This document shows, piece by piece, positions 1 to 8,791 of a DNA stretch of 64,000 bases (position 1 is its first letter; each line of letters opens with the position of its first letter). Source of the stretch: Planctomycetaceae bacterium. GTDB lineage: Bacteria > Planctomycetota > Phycisphaerae > UBA1845 > UTPLA1. A program made the position numbers and the translations under genes. The stretch lies in NCBI GenBank assembly GCA_006969385.1, contig CP030884.1, positions 1,488,001 to 1,552,000 on the forward strand, read 5' to 3'. The notes beneath the pieces are model-generated. The model saw nothing but the letters and a program-made list of their open reading frames with translations. It was not told the origin of the DNA and searched no databases.

Positions 1-212
1 CGGAAGTGTTCAATCGCCCGGTCTCGACCATGTCGCTCTCGGTGCGCTCGCGCAAGTGCCTGCAGGTGTTGGGCATCAACACCATCGGCGAATTGGCCAG
101 CCGCACCGAAAATGAGCTGATGTCTTCGCGCAACTTCGGTCAGACCTCGCTCAACGAGATTAAGGCGAGCCTGACCGAGATCGGCGTCTCGCTGCGGCCG
201 AACGCCGAGTAA
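1..212 (+). CDS. RNA polymerase alpha C-terminal-domain protein, 3' fragment
   Basis: The frame is open from the left edge (codons run from base 3), so the 5' part lies outside the window. The visible ~70 residues are one alpha-CTD fold: a [10 protein letters not shown] segment followed by [11 protein letters not shown], then [19 protein letters not shown], the helix-hairpin-helix region that in RpoA contacts UP elements and activators. It ends at a TAA at 210. It may be rpoA itself, but rpoA is normally followed by rplQ and here a SpoIID-type gene follows. Some planctomycetes carry extra proteins ending in an alpha-CTD, so the identity of the full gene stays open. The domain call is firm; the gene name is not given. 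Confidence 0.8.
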   Translation, partial: EVFNRPVSTMSLSVRSRKCLQVLGINTIGELASRTENELMSSRNFGQTSLNEIKASLTEIGVSLRPNAE

Positions 213-270
213 TCGGCGCGCGTACAATATCTCGGGCAAATATCCACGCCGTAAGACGGAGCGAATCGGT

Positions 271-1587
271 TTGGTGCAGGGCGGAACATATCGGCTGAAA
301 CTGCATGTCAGGGCCGCCGTGCGCCGCTACGGCACCGGTCGCGTGGCCGCCGTGCTGGCAGCGATTCCCATTCTTTCCGTCACACTCGTCTTGGCCGGTT
401 GTTACACCTTTCGCGATCGTACGCCGGACATCGTCGACCGCGATGTCGAACCCGCGCCCAAGGTGCAGTACGACCGCATGGTGCGGGTGCGCTTGCTGGG
501 TCGGCGGGCGCAAAAGAGTGTGCAACTCGCCGTGAGTAGCGGGTTTAAGATCAAGTCATTCACGCGGCGCGATGAGGTCTTGGCCCAACGTAAGCAGGCG
601 CTGGCAACTTGCGACGCCGTCGCCACGGCTGACGGCGGCTTGTTGTTCGGGGATTTGGCGGTGCCGGCGGGCGATATCCTGATTCATCCCGAACGCGACG
701 CGGCAATTACCGTTAACGGCAAAACCTATCGCGGCTTGTTGCGCGTGTTGGTCGATGACGGCAAGTTAACAGTCACCAATCACGTCGATCTCGAAAGTTA
801 TTTGAAAGGCGTTTTGCGTGGCGAGTTGCCGCGGCACTTTCATCCCGAGTCATTTAAAGCGCAATGCGTTGCCGCTCGTACGTATGTGCTGTACCAAATG
901 CGCATCGCGCCCAAAGAGCGTAGCTTCGATGTGTACGACAACGAAGGCAGCCAAATGTACATCGGTGTCTTGGGTGAGGGTGATAAGGCGCTGGCCGCAG
1001 TCGAACAAACCGCCGGCGAAGTCTGCGTCTATCCGAGCGATCGCGGTGATGTGTTGTTTTGCACCTATTACTCATCCGCCTGTGGTGGACGGTCACAGCA
1101 CGTGAACAATGTAAAGCCCAACGATCCGGATCCACCGCCACTGGCTGGCGGTGTGGTGTGCAACGATTGTTATTTGGCCCGCTTCTACGAATGGGAGCCG
1201 GTGCGGATTACCAAGGCGGAATTAACGGAAAGAATCGTCAAACGCTACCCAACCGTGAAATCGATCGGCATGATCAGAAGCTTGCGCCCGAAAGAGATCG
1301 AAGATGGCGGTCATATTGTGCGCATCCAGATGAACGGCGCCAACGGCACCAACGAAACGCTGATTGGCGAAGATTTTCGCTTGTCGGTCGGTGGGCGCAC
1401 GCTCAAGTCGACCAATTTTAAGATTCGAGAAGAAGACGACGCCTTTGTCTTCGAAGAAGGCCGCGGTTTTGGCCACGGCATCGGCTTGTGTCAGAACGGT
1501 ATGGAAACCAAGGCTCTGCGCGGTCAGGATTACAAGGCAATCTTGCGAACGTATTACCCCGGCTGCGAAGTCGTGCGGATTTATTAA
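271..1587 (+). CDS. SpoIID/LytB-domain lipoprotein (peptidoglycan lytic enzyme family)
   Basis: SpoIID-family proteins cleave glycan strands of peptidoglycan (lytic transglycosylase activity in SpoIID itself). The N-terminus has a hydrophobic stretch ending in LVLAGC near residue 45, a lipobox, so the protein is probably an anchored lipoprotein. The family core is visible: LRGELPRHF with the expected catalytic Glu near residue 185, then QCVAARTYVL, YYSSACGGRS, a GVVCNDC Cys pair as found in many LytB-type members, and GRGFGHGIGLCQNG near the C-terminus. The start is uncertain: TTG at 271 or GTG at 274 both give a usable signal peptide. No sporulation genes are nearby, so a wall-remodelling role is more likely than sporulation (inference). 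Confidence 0.85.
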   Translation: MVQGGTYRLKLHVRAAVRRYGTGRVAAVLAAIPILSVTLVLAGCYTFRDRTPDIVDRDVEPAPKVQYDRMVRVRLLGRRAQKSVQLAVSSGFKIKSFTRRDEVLAQRKQALATCDAVATADGGLLFGDLAVPAGDILIHPERDAAITVNGKTYRGLLRVLVDDGKLTVTNHVDLESYLKGVLRGELPRHFHPESFKAQCVAARTYVLYQMRIAPKERSFDVYDNEGSQMYIGVLGEGDKALAAVEQTAGEVCVYPSDRGDVLFCTYYSSACGGRSQHVNNVKPNDPDPPPLAGGVVCNDCYLARFYEWEPVRITKAELTERIVKRYPTVKSIGMIRSLRPKEIEDGGHIVRIQMNGANGTNETLIGEDFRLSVGGRTLKSTNFKIREEDDAFVFEEGRGFGHGIGLCQNGMETKALRGQDYKAILRTYYPGCEVVRIY

Positions 1588-1975
1588 ATCTGTTTACACA
1601 TGAATGCAAGGATTCGCGTGCGGCAGCGGCCATTAGAGCATTTTTCACGCCGGTTTAGCGAAGCAAAGATCTTTCTCAGTCCCGGAGGGGCGCAGGTTGA
1701 AAGCCATGGATGGAGCGGCGCGAGCCGCGCAATCCATGGATCATGTTGCATTTCGCATTAAACCGGGGCAGCGGTGCTGGTACCTACGCTCCTTGCAGGG
1801 GCTTAATGTTCTTGCCACTGATTACCCCGGATTGCGCTCCGACCGCTAACGCGGTCTGCGCTACATCCGGGGCTGTCAACCGATCAGCCCTGCCGGGCTT
1901 GCAGACATAAGTGATCAAACGTGATCGAGTACAATGCCGCTACGATCAAATGAAAAAGGCTCTCGCCGGTGTATG
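1588..1975. other. Intergenic region with nested palindromes, no gene
   Basis: The gap lies between two convergent genes. It holds an inverted repeat CCATGGAT (1704-1711) / ATCCATGG (1732-1739) with an inner GCGGC/GCCGC stem. Around 1824-1883 there is a second palindromic block: CCCCGGAT pairs with ATCCGGGG around a GACCGCTAACGCGGTC stem. I see no convincing coding frame. Confidence 0.6.
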
Positions 1976-3043
1976 TTATCGCTTGATATCTTCCACTGCT
2001 TGACGCAAGCAATCCACGATCGTCGGTAACGGATCGCCCTTATCACCGATGAATCGATCGAGTCTTTTGCGATACGTTTCGCGCGTGGCGTCCGTGTCTT
2101 CAATCAAAGAAGTAATCTGCGTAAGCACGTTTGCTTCATCGCCCGGCTTATAACCGTGGGCGAGTTGATAGCGTTCGACTTCATCGATGTACGACAAGCG
2201 CCCGACGAAGCTGCTGATGCGCAGTGCGGGTGTGCCGAGCATGGCCGCTTCTACGGTCATGGTTTGGCTGTCGCCAACGACGAAGCAAGCGTGTGCCATG
2301 ACCTGATGGATGTAGTGCGGGGCGATCGGCAATCGATACGATTCAAACTCGGCGCTCAATGGTTTCTCACTGCTGATAAACAGCCGCACGCGATTTTCAC
2401 ACAAGGCGATGAGTTCGCGTAAGAACGACTCGCTCACGCCTTTGATACCGATATCGTGATGCGCCGTTAGCGCACTCAGGCGAATCAACGCAAACGGTTG
2501 TCGCGCATCGATACCCACATCGCCAGGTACGGTCGCGTCGGTCGTAAAGCGCGCCGGGTGCAGATAGACCAATTCAAAGTTGCCCGCGAAGCGCATGGTG
2601 CGTTTGTCGAAGCGACCCATGCGCGTGGTATCGGGGCAAAGCACGGTTCGTGCAAATGGGTAAGCCGTCCAAGCGATCAGCGGCACGATATCGACATCAT
2701 CGTCATTAAACGCAACGGCAGCACGGCCCGATAGCTTCGCCGCCATGCATGCCGCGCCGTATTTGGTGAACCACAAATCGATATCGAGTTCGCGTTGCAG
2801 TTTGCGTGCGCGAAGAATATCGCGCAAAAGCGTGGTACCGTTGCGCCAAAGGCCGGACTGCGCTTGCGAGAGCACGTGGTACTTAATACCCAAATGATCG
2901 GCGACCTGCAGCAGGATATCTTTATCGCGCACGACCCACACGGATTCGGCGAAGGCTTCCAGACGTGGTGCCAATGCATGCATGATCCAGAACTGCGCCG
3001 GATGGCTGGGCAGCAATGCAAGGCGGGGGCGCTTGACACTCAT
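1976..3043 (-). CDS. DUF354-like protein, glycosyltransferase-fold
   Basis: 355 residues resembling DUF354 proteins, which have a GT-B-like fold and sit in surface-polysaccharide loci. The N-terminus reads as the typical first Rossmann half (LALLPSHPAQFWIM, then HLGIKYHVLSQ); the C-terminal half has GDSQTMTVEAAMLGTPALRISSF, the usual location of the nucleotide-sugar-binding and acidic loop in this superfamily. The ATG overlaps the stop of the upstream membrane protein by 4 nt (ATGA), indicating translational coupling. The donor and acceptor sugars cannot be told from sequence. The start is fixed by the overlap. Confidence 0.7.
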   Translation of the reverse strand: MSVKRPRLALLPSHPAQFWIMHALAPRLEAFAESVWVVRDKDILLQVADHLGIKYHVLSQAQSGLWRNGTTLLRDILRARKLQRELDIDLWFTKYGAACMAAKLSGRAAVAFNDDDVDIVPLIAWTAYPFARTVLCPDTTRMGRFDKRTMRFAGNFELVYLHPARFTTDATVPGDVGIDARQPFALIRLSALTAHHDIGIKGVSESFLRELIALCENRVRLFISSEKPLSAEFESYRLPIAPHYIHQVMAHACFVVGDSQTMTVEAAMLGTPALRISSFVGRLSYIDEVERYQLAHGYKPGDEANVLTQITSLIEDTDATRETYRKRLDRFIGDKGDPLPTIVDCLRQAVEDIKR

Positions 3044-5376
3044 GGCTTAATCGAATGATTGATATCAGGATTCAGTCGGTCAATCGAAACGAACTCGACT
3101 GATTCGATAAAGATGTTCTTATCGATTGAATCGTTGGCGTCATCGTGGCAGCGACCATCATTTACAAAGATGAGTTGTATGCGCGCTTCGACCGGTTCGG
3201 TCGGCAACGCATACACATAACAAGACGTTCGATCGGGTTTGATAGCATAATCGCGCAGTGCGGTGCCCTCAAACGAAACGTTTAGTCGCGGTGGATCAGT
3301 AGCGCAGCCCTCGCCAGTGGCTTTAATGATAAGATAGTGTTCGCCGGGCGTGTAAACCAATATCGGCAAGTCGGCGGTACTGTTGGGAAACGCCATCGTG
3401 AGGCGGTTGTTGCCTTGCCATACCTCCCATGGTTCCACCTTCACGCGCGACAAATCGAGGCGGTGCGTGCAGCAACTATCCGATAGGCCGCGAAGATCGA
3501 GAACGTCATCTTCTGTATAGACGGGTAGACCGCGAGCCAGTCGGTCGATCCGCTCCTGCTCTTGTTGTTCGATCAAGTCGCGCGCGGCCGGCGTGCGCAG
3601 CGGCTTTGGCACCAGGCTGCTATAGACCTTGGCGTCGGGCACGACTTGATACAACACGTAGTGTTTGTTTTTCCATGCAATCGGCAAGTTGGGCGTCGGC
3701 GTGCGTTTAGTGGCGGTAAAGAGGTAGTCGTATTGCTGTAAGTCTTCGTCAGTTTGCGCGAAACCAAATTCACGCGGATAGATACCGAACACTAACGCTT
3801 GGTAATGCAGCCCCATGAACCCCCAAGTGGGCGATTCCTGTTTGAACATCCGCCGATCGAAACCCACACGCACGGAATCGGCGGTGTTACCGTGTAGCCA
3901 AGTGGCGGCTTCTTGGGAAATCGCGATGCGTTCGGAGCGCGGGAAGATATATTCCACAAACGCTTGTCGAATTCCAAAAGCCGACCAAATAACGAGCACT
4001 ATCGCTAAGCCGTTTGCGAGCCAACGCGAGCGTATCGGGATCTGCAATAATAGCGTAAAGCCTACCACACCGGCGAGCAGGGTAAACGCATCGAATACCG
4101 GATGCCGACAAAACGCCGCTAAGCCCGTCTGATTAAATGTTGCCCAGCGCGGCTCTAAGACGTGAGCGACTGCACAAAGAAGTGCGATCGGAGTTACCAC
4201 GCGCAGAATTATCTGTGCTCCCCATCCGAGCGTCTGTTTTGTAAGCAACGGCAAGGTGGCTAATGCCGCCAACAGAATCAGAAGGGCGGCAGGATCGTCG
4301 TAGCGCCCAAACACGAAGTCCGCCGCTGCCGGATCGAATTTGATCTTCTTTCCGATATGCAAGCATGCAAACGCCAAGAAGCCTGCGGCCGAGAATACAC
4401 AGAACCAACAAAAGCTTGTCAATTCACGTCGCTTTGTTCGATCTTTGCTTGGTAAAAGGTAAGCAACGATGACCGCAATACCCCAGCCTGCCGTCGCGAT
4501 GGTGATATAGCTGAGCTGCGAAAACAGAACTTTAATCAGCGCCCACCATCGGTCCGGATCCGTCAAGATGTTTCCGACGGTCCGCAAGTACTTGGCTTCC
4601 CGTTTGTCGGTGTCTGACTTGCTGATCGTTGGAGCGAAATACATAACAATTAGATACGGAAGGATCATTGCTAAGAGAACCAGAGCGGAAATGACCGCAG
4701 GCCGCTTCCAGCAATCTCTTCGGATCGACAATAGTAGTGTTGCGCTTGCGCCAACGCCGACGGCGATCCCCGGAGCGCGCACCAGCGGCAATATCCCAAC
4801 GACGAATAACAATAACAAAACCCGTCGTCGAGTATGTAGCAATCGCTCTACATCGGCGATTAGCCACGCCGCGATTGCTAACAACGGAAAAACGAGATTC
4901 TCCGTCAACACAACGAAGCTCATTAAGAACAGCGGCGCAAATGCGGCCAAACAGATCGGCGCGTACCACGGCCGTTGTTGACTTGCGCTGGTTACCGCAA
5001 GACTGCCGAAAAACACCGTCAGCGCCGACAGCAATGCGTTTAACGCAAAGACGAAATAAATCCTTTGCAACGGACCGCCATCGATGAGCATCCATGGTGA
5101 GATTAAGTAAGGATAAGCGATACCCGCGAAGATATTTTGAAAGATGTAGCCGCGCATCGACCAATCACCGCGGACGTAATAGATCGACTTATTCAAATAG
5201 GAATAATCGTCGGAAAACATCGCCGTCGCGGGTACGTCTCGCGCAATGGTCAGCTTCAACGCGAACAGTGCCGCAGCGATTGCCGCGCAGTAGATGAGAT
5301 AGCTCGCTCGTGATCGTGGCGCTCTCTCGTTTGGCTGGTCGAGTAGTGGTTCCATTGGGCGTGTATCGTCAGGCAT
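3040..5376 (-). CDS. Multi-pass membrane protein, GT-C glycosyltransferase-like
   Basis: 778 residues. Roughly residues 25-500 form about eleven hydrophobic segments; the remainder is soluble and ends in a beta-rich domain. The first large loop after TM1 contains FSDDYSYLNKS, an acidic pair in the position where GT-C enzymes (lipid-linked sugar donors) carry their catalytic or metal-binding acidic motif. It lies 8 nt downstream of a Wzt-type ATPase gene and overlaps the DUF354-like gene, so it probably builds or modifies the glycan exported by this operon. I do not recognise a specific named family. An alternative is a general membrane protein with a carbohydrate-binding C-terminal domain. 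Confidence 0.6.
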   Translation of the reverse strand: MPDDTRPMEPLLDQPNERAPRSRASYLIYCAAIAAALFALKLTIARDVPATAMFSDDYSYLNKSIYYVRGDWSMRGYIFQNIFAGIAYPYLISPWMLIDGGPLQRIYFVFALNALLSALTVFFGSLAVTSASQQRPWYAPICLAAFAPLFLMSFVVLTENLVFPLLAIAAWLIADVERLLHTRRRVLLLLFVVGILPLVRAPGIAVGVGASATLLLSIRRDCWKRPAVISALVLLAMILPYLIVMYFAPTISKSDTDKREAKYLRTVGNILTDPDRWWALIKVLFSQLSYITIATAGWGIAVIVAYLLPSKDRTKRRELTSFCWFCVFSAAGFLAFACLHIGKKIKFDPAAADFVFGRYDDPAALLILLAALATLPLLTKQTLGWGAQIILRVVTPIALLCAVAHVLEPRWATFNQTGLAAFCRHPVFDAFTLLAGVVGFTLLLQIPIRSRWLANGLAIVLVIWSAFGIRQAFVEYIFPRSERIAISQEAATWLHGNTADSVRVGFDRRMFKQESPTWGFMGLHYQALVFGIYPREFGFAQTDEDLQQYDYLFTATKRTPTPNLPIAWKNKHYVLYQVVPDAKVYSSLVPKPLRTPAARDLIEQQEQERIDRLARGLPVYTEDDVLDLRGLSDSCCTHRLDLSRVKVEPWEVWQGNNRLTMAFPNSTADLPILVYTPGEHYLIIKATGEGCATDPPRLNVSFEGTALRDYAIKPDRTSCYVYALPTEPVEARIQLIFVNDGRCHDDANDSIDKNIFIESVEFVSIDRLNPDINHSIKP

Positions 5377-5384
5377 ACGCTGCG

Positions 5385-6167
5385 TTAGGTCGAGACGTCG
5401 CCCGTTAACGCCCCCGCCCCCGCGCCCGCCGTCGCGCGGTAGCGTTCGACCAACTCCGCCGGTTCACCATCCGCGATGATCTGTCCCTTTTGCATCCAAA
5501 TCACGCGGTCGCAGTATTTTTCGAACAATTCCATTTGGTGCGAGACGAGCACCAGAATACGCGTTCGGTCGATCAGGCCGCGCATACGCGCTTCGGCGCG
5601 TTCCATCCAATGGATATCGCCAGCACTGAAAATCTCATCTAGCAGCAATATCTCCGGATCGACTTCCGTCGCAATACTAAACGCCAAGCGTTGCGTCATG
5701 CCCGAGCTGTAATACTTGACCGGCGTATTGGCGAAGTCGGCCAGCTCGCTGAACTCGAAAATCGAATCGACCTTCTTTTCCATCTCTTTACGCTTGATAC
5801 CCATGATCGCGCCGGTCAGGAAAATATTCTCCAGCCCGCTGAGCTCGAAGTTAAAGCCGATACCGACTTCCAACAGCGGCACCAAAAAGCCTTGACAGCG
5901 CACCTTGCCGGAGGTCGGCGGGTATATCTTTGAGATCACTTTTAACATCGACGACTTACCGCTGCCGTTGTCGCCGATGATGCCGAGGCGCTGGCCGTTG
6001 GGCACGTTGAGCGTGATGCCGCGCAGGGCGTTGACGATCGTCGGCCCTTTTCCGTAGTTGCGCCGCAAGACGGCGTTGACGACCGTTTCCTTAATCGAAT
6101 AGGTGCGCGCAGCGTGGATGCGGAAGGTCAGGTGCACGTCATCGAGTTGGATGAAATGGTCTTCCAC
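5385..6167 (-). CDS. Polysaccharide ABC exporter ATPase (Wzt/TagH/KpsT type), short form
   Basis: The nucleotide-binding subunit of an ABC-2 polysaccharide exporter. Walker A GDNGSGKS lies near residues 65-72, the YYSSGMTQRLAFS signature near 155, and Walker B ILLLDE follows. The protein stops after the ATPase domain (260 residues), so it lacks the C-terminal carbohydrate-binding domain of O-antigen Wzt proteins and looks like the type that exports lipid-linked glycans without terminal-modification recognition (inference). It begins with GTG immediately after the stop of the permease gene (9 nt gap), with no clear ribosome-binding site, which suggests coupled translation. Confidence 0.9.
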   Translation of the reverse strand: MEDHFIQLDDVHLTFRIHAARTYSIKETVVNAVLRRNYGKGPTIVNALRGITLNVPNGQRLGIIGDNGSGKSSMLKVISKIYPPTSGKVRCQGFLVPLLEVGIGFNFELSGLENIFLTGAIMGIKRKEMEKKVDSIFEFSELADFANTPVKYYSSGMTQRLAFSIATEVDPEILLLDEIFSAGDIHWMERAEARMRGLIDRTRILVLVSHQMELFEKYCDRVIWMQKGQIIADGEPAELVERYRATAGAGAGALTGDVST

Positions 6168-6176
6168 GCAGCGTCG

Positions 6177-7031
6177 TCACAAATGAAAAATGAGCTTCTT
6201 ATCGAAGTAGCCAAAGAAGAGCAGCCCCACGCCCAGGCTGCCGAATGCGACAATCGTGGCGGCGATGAATTCCGAGCGCGTGGGAAGGCGCCCGTCGTAG
6301 ATCGGACGGTGAAACATCTCGATGATCGAGAAGAACGGGTTGATTTTGAAGTATTGGCGGTATTCGTGCGGGATGGGGCCGGCATCAATCATCTCGGCGG
6401 GCGCGCCGGGCTTAACCTGTGCGCCGTTATCCTGTGCTTGCTTGGCTTCCATAGGATAAATAATCGGCGTGATATAAAACCACGCGCTGAGGAACACGCC
6501 GATCAGATGTTGCACATCGCGAAAGTAAACGTTCAACACGGCCGCAATAGCGCCGAGCCCAAGTGCCGTGGCCATGATGTAGAGGAACGACAGCGGTAGG
6601 ATCATCAGCGACGGCGTGAGTTTGAAGCCGATGAAAAAACCGAGAAAGCACAGCAGAGCGATCAACGACAGCACAAACGTTACCATATTCTGCATCACGA
6701 TGCTGAGTGGAAAAATTAATTTGGGAAAGTATTGCCGCTTGAGCATGCTTTCGGCGGAAATCACACTCATGCTGCTTTCGGTGATCGAGGTCGCCAGAAA
6801 CGACCACGGTATGAGACCGCTCAACACATACAGCGCGTAACTACGAATCTCGAATTTGAAGATCAGGCTAAAGACAGCACTAATCACCGCTAGCTGCAGC
6901 ATCGGGTTAAGCAATGACCAAAAGAAACCCAGATACGAGCGGCGATACTTCACCTTCAAATCCTGCGCGACGAAGTTTTTGATGACTTCGCGAAAGCGCC
7001 AGACTTCGGTGATGGTGGAGAGGGTTGCCAT
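6177..7031 (-). CDS. Polysaccharide ABC exporter permease (Wzm/TagG type)
   Basis: An ABC-2 membrane subunit with about six hydrophobic segments. The amphipathic N-terminus (VIKNFVAQDLKVKYRRSYLGFFWSLLNP) is characteristic of the family: the DLK(V)(R/K)Y..S.LG..W....P pattern precedes TM1. It pairs with the ATPase gene directly downstream. The frame opens at TTG 7052, but ATG 7031 gives the family-typical start (284 residues). There is a ~25-residue soluble loop near residue 215 containing GAQVKPGAPAE between two membrane segments. Confidence 0.88.
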   Translation of the reverse strand: MATLSTITEVWRFREVIKNFVAQDLKVKYRRSYLGFFWSLLNPMLQLAVISAVFSLIFKFEIRSYALYVLSGLIPWSFLATSITESSMSVISAESMLKRQYFPKLIFPLSIVMQNMVTFVLSLIALLCFLGFFIGFKLTPSLMILPLSFLYIMATALGLGAIAAVLNVYFRDVQHLIGVFLSAWFYITPIIYPMEAKQAQDNGAQVKPGAPAEMIDAGPIPHEYRQYFKINPFFSIIEMFHRPIYDGRLPTRSEFIAATIVAFGSLGVGLLFFGYFDKKLIFHL

Positions 7032-7237
7032 AATCTTCGCGGCAGCCGGCAACGCATCGTCGCGCCGGCCGCCATTTCGCGTGCTCCTTCAACCGCTTCA
7101 TTCGCAGGTATTGAAGCCTGATAGGTCGCATCAAGCAACGGTAAGAGCGACTGTGAGTTAATGGTAGTTGATGGTCGATTGCGAACAATCAGACAGATAG
7201 CGTGTCGCGAACCACCTTAATTCTCGTATGATCAGAG

Positions 7238-7413
7238 GTAGGTCGGGTCATCGACCCGACGCTGCGGGGCGCGATGAATGGTGATCCGAAGAACATTGGT
7301 GATTGAACCAGGATATCGCGCTCAAATGTGCAGGTGTCGTCGCTGGAGTGATGTCGGGTCGATGACCCGACCTACGAGGCTGGAGGTATGTCGGGTCGAT
7401 GACCCGACCTACG
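7238..7413. repeat. Three copies of a TCGGGTCGATGACCCGA palindrome
   Basis: Copies at 7238-7260 (inverted), 7352-7376 and 7389-7413 (direct). Each can form a GTCGGGTC/GACCCGAC stem and is followed by, or in the inverted copy preceded by, CCTAC/GTAGG. They sit in a ~610-bp gap between divergent genes (the Wzm gene on minus, the epimerase-like gene on plus). The rest of this gap holds no coding frame I would support. Confidence 0.75.
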
Positions 7414-7641
7414 CGGCTGCATGGCCCGCCGGTCTAATCCGTTTCCCTTGCAGAGTGAAGGCGACCACGGAGGGAGCCTGAACGGCCGCGGTGAGAATTT
7501 CGTTGCAGAAGTAAACCCGACCACGCGTAGAACGCACCGCCAACAAATTTCATGGCCGCTCTTACATCTTGACACGCCCGCCGCATCGCCTTTAGCTGCG
7601 GTAAATGACAAACCCACCACGAATTTCGGAGTGCCCCGTCG

Positions 7642-8178
7642 ATGAGCATCGACAAATCCAACCTGCCGCCGCTACGGACCGTCTTCGCCGATGAATCGCT
7701 ACTCGTTCGCGGCCGCGAGCAACTGATCGACGGCGTGCGCGCCCGTCGCGCGCGCGTTTTGCCCGACGAGCGCGGTCGCCTTGGCGAAATCATGCGCGCC
7801 GACGACCCGTGGTTTGAGAAGTTCGGCCAAGTCTATTTCACGACGACCTATCCCGGCGTGGTGAAGGCGTGGCACTTCCATCGTCTGCAGACCGACCACT
7901 TCTATTGCCTGCGCGGTGCGGTGAAGATAGCGCTTTACGACGCCCGCGACGATTCCAAAACGCGCGGCGAAGTCAATGAGGTTTACCTCAGCGAGCACCT
8001 GCCTGGCCTCGTGCGCATTCCTCCCGGTGTGTATCACGGTTGGATGTGCGTGAGCGATACGGAAAGCTGCGTCGTGAACGTGACCACGGAATGCTACAAC
8101 TACAAACAACCCGACGAATTCCGCGCCGAGCCGCATAGTGATGAGATACCCTACGACTGGCGTCGCAAGGATGGGTAA
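7642..8178 (+). CDS. Cupin-type dTDP-4-dehydrorhamnose 3,5-epimerase-like protein
   Basis: 178 residues with a single RmlC-like cupin barrel. The core reads KAWHFHRLQTDHFYCLRGAV, then RIPPGVYHGW, matching the epimerase-like family in which His residues line the sugar site. It probably acts on a nucleotide-activated deoxysugar for surface glycan synthesis, fitting the polysaccharide export genes on the other side of the gap. It differs from classical RfbC by a ~35-residue N-terminal lead and WHFH in place of the usual RGLHYQ, so exact RmlC activity is not certain. ATG 7642 has CGGAG about 10 nt upstream. Confidence 0.75.
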   Translation: MSIDKSNLPPLRTVFADESLLVRGREQLIDGVRARRARVLPDERGRLGEIMRADDPWFEKFGQVYFTTTYPGVVKAWHFHRLQTDHFYCLRGAVKIALYDARDDSKTRGEVNEVYLSEHLPGLVRIPPGVYHGWMCVSDTESCVVNVTTECYNYKQPDEFRAEPHSDEIPYDWRRKDG

Positions 8179-8214
8179 TTAGTAGGGTCCGCACCGCGGA
8201 CCAAGTCAAACGCC

Positions 8215-8516
8215 GGGTGCCATACCGACCGAATCGTCGTGAGCTTGCGCATCTATAAGTCGTAAGCGACACTGGGCTCGTACGATCGCGAGTAAAACTC
8301 GAAGGTCGGTATGCTTCGTGCACAAAAATCTTTTGCTCTAATGTGAGGATCGGCGGATGAGCGCATGTCGGCGGATACCAACCACGTGCTAGAAATTCGA
8401 CATCCGCGTGTCTCAAACATGCCGACCTTGGAACTGATCTGGCAATTGGGTGATCCCGCGCATGTTGCCTGTATATTGGTTACTGCATTTTTTTCCTTTG
8501 GGTCGGCATGGCACCC
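8215..8516. repeat. Dispersed inverted-repeat element, family 1, locus 1
   Basis: A 302-bp composite: a 100-bp unit (8215-8314) running from GGGTGCCATACCGACC to AAGGTCGGTATGC, a ~102-bp spacer, and a second 100-bp unit in the opposite orientation (8417-8516) ending GGGTCGGCATGGCACCC. Thus a GGTCGGYATG box occurs four times in alternating orientation. Related copies lie at 11063-11333 and 30558-30861. The small frame at 8365-8670 runs across it and is not supported as a gene. Confidence 0.7.
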
Positions 8517-8726
8517 GGCGATGCTCATTACAAAGAGATTTACCAAAGCCTTTAATGCGCTGCGGATTGGCCATAACGTAGCGAGTCTGATTGTGCAATC
8601 GCAATCGCTCGATCCGAATCCACTTATCCCAAAACGTCCAACTCCTCTAGGGCCTATGTCCGATTACTAAACCGTAACCCGCCAAGGCTGAAACTGTTTC
8701 AATAAAAATCGTTCAACCCGTTGTGT

Positions 8727-8732
8727 TATAAT
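8727..8732 (+). promoter_or_regulatory. Possible -10 box upstream of GH16 gene
   Basis: TATAAT at 8727-8732, 59 nt before the proposed ATG at 8792. No good -35 hexamer lies 16-18 nt upstream, so this is only a weak promoter candidate. Confidence 0.3.
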
Positions 8733-8791
8733 GCGTTGTCTAAATTCAGGATGAACGATCCCGCCGACCTGAACGTTGAGGAACCGATTTG

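Noticed and set aside
7238..7413. CRISPR array
   Set aside because: The three repeats are palindromic, partly inverted, and unevenly spaced; there is no spacer regularity and no cas gene.
8365..8670. 101-residue plus-strand frame
   Set aside because: It runs through the family 1 repeat, has no ribosome-binding site, and no domain-like composition.
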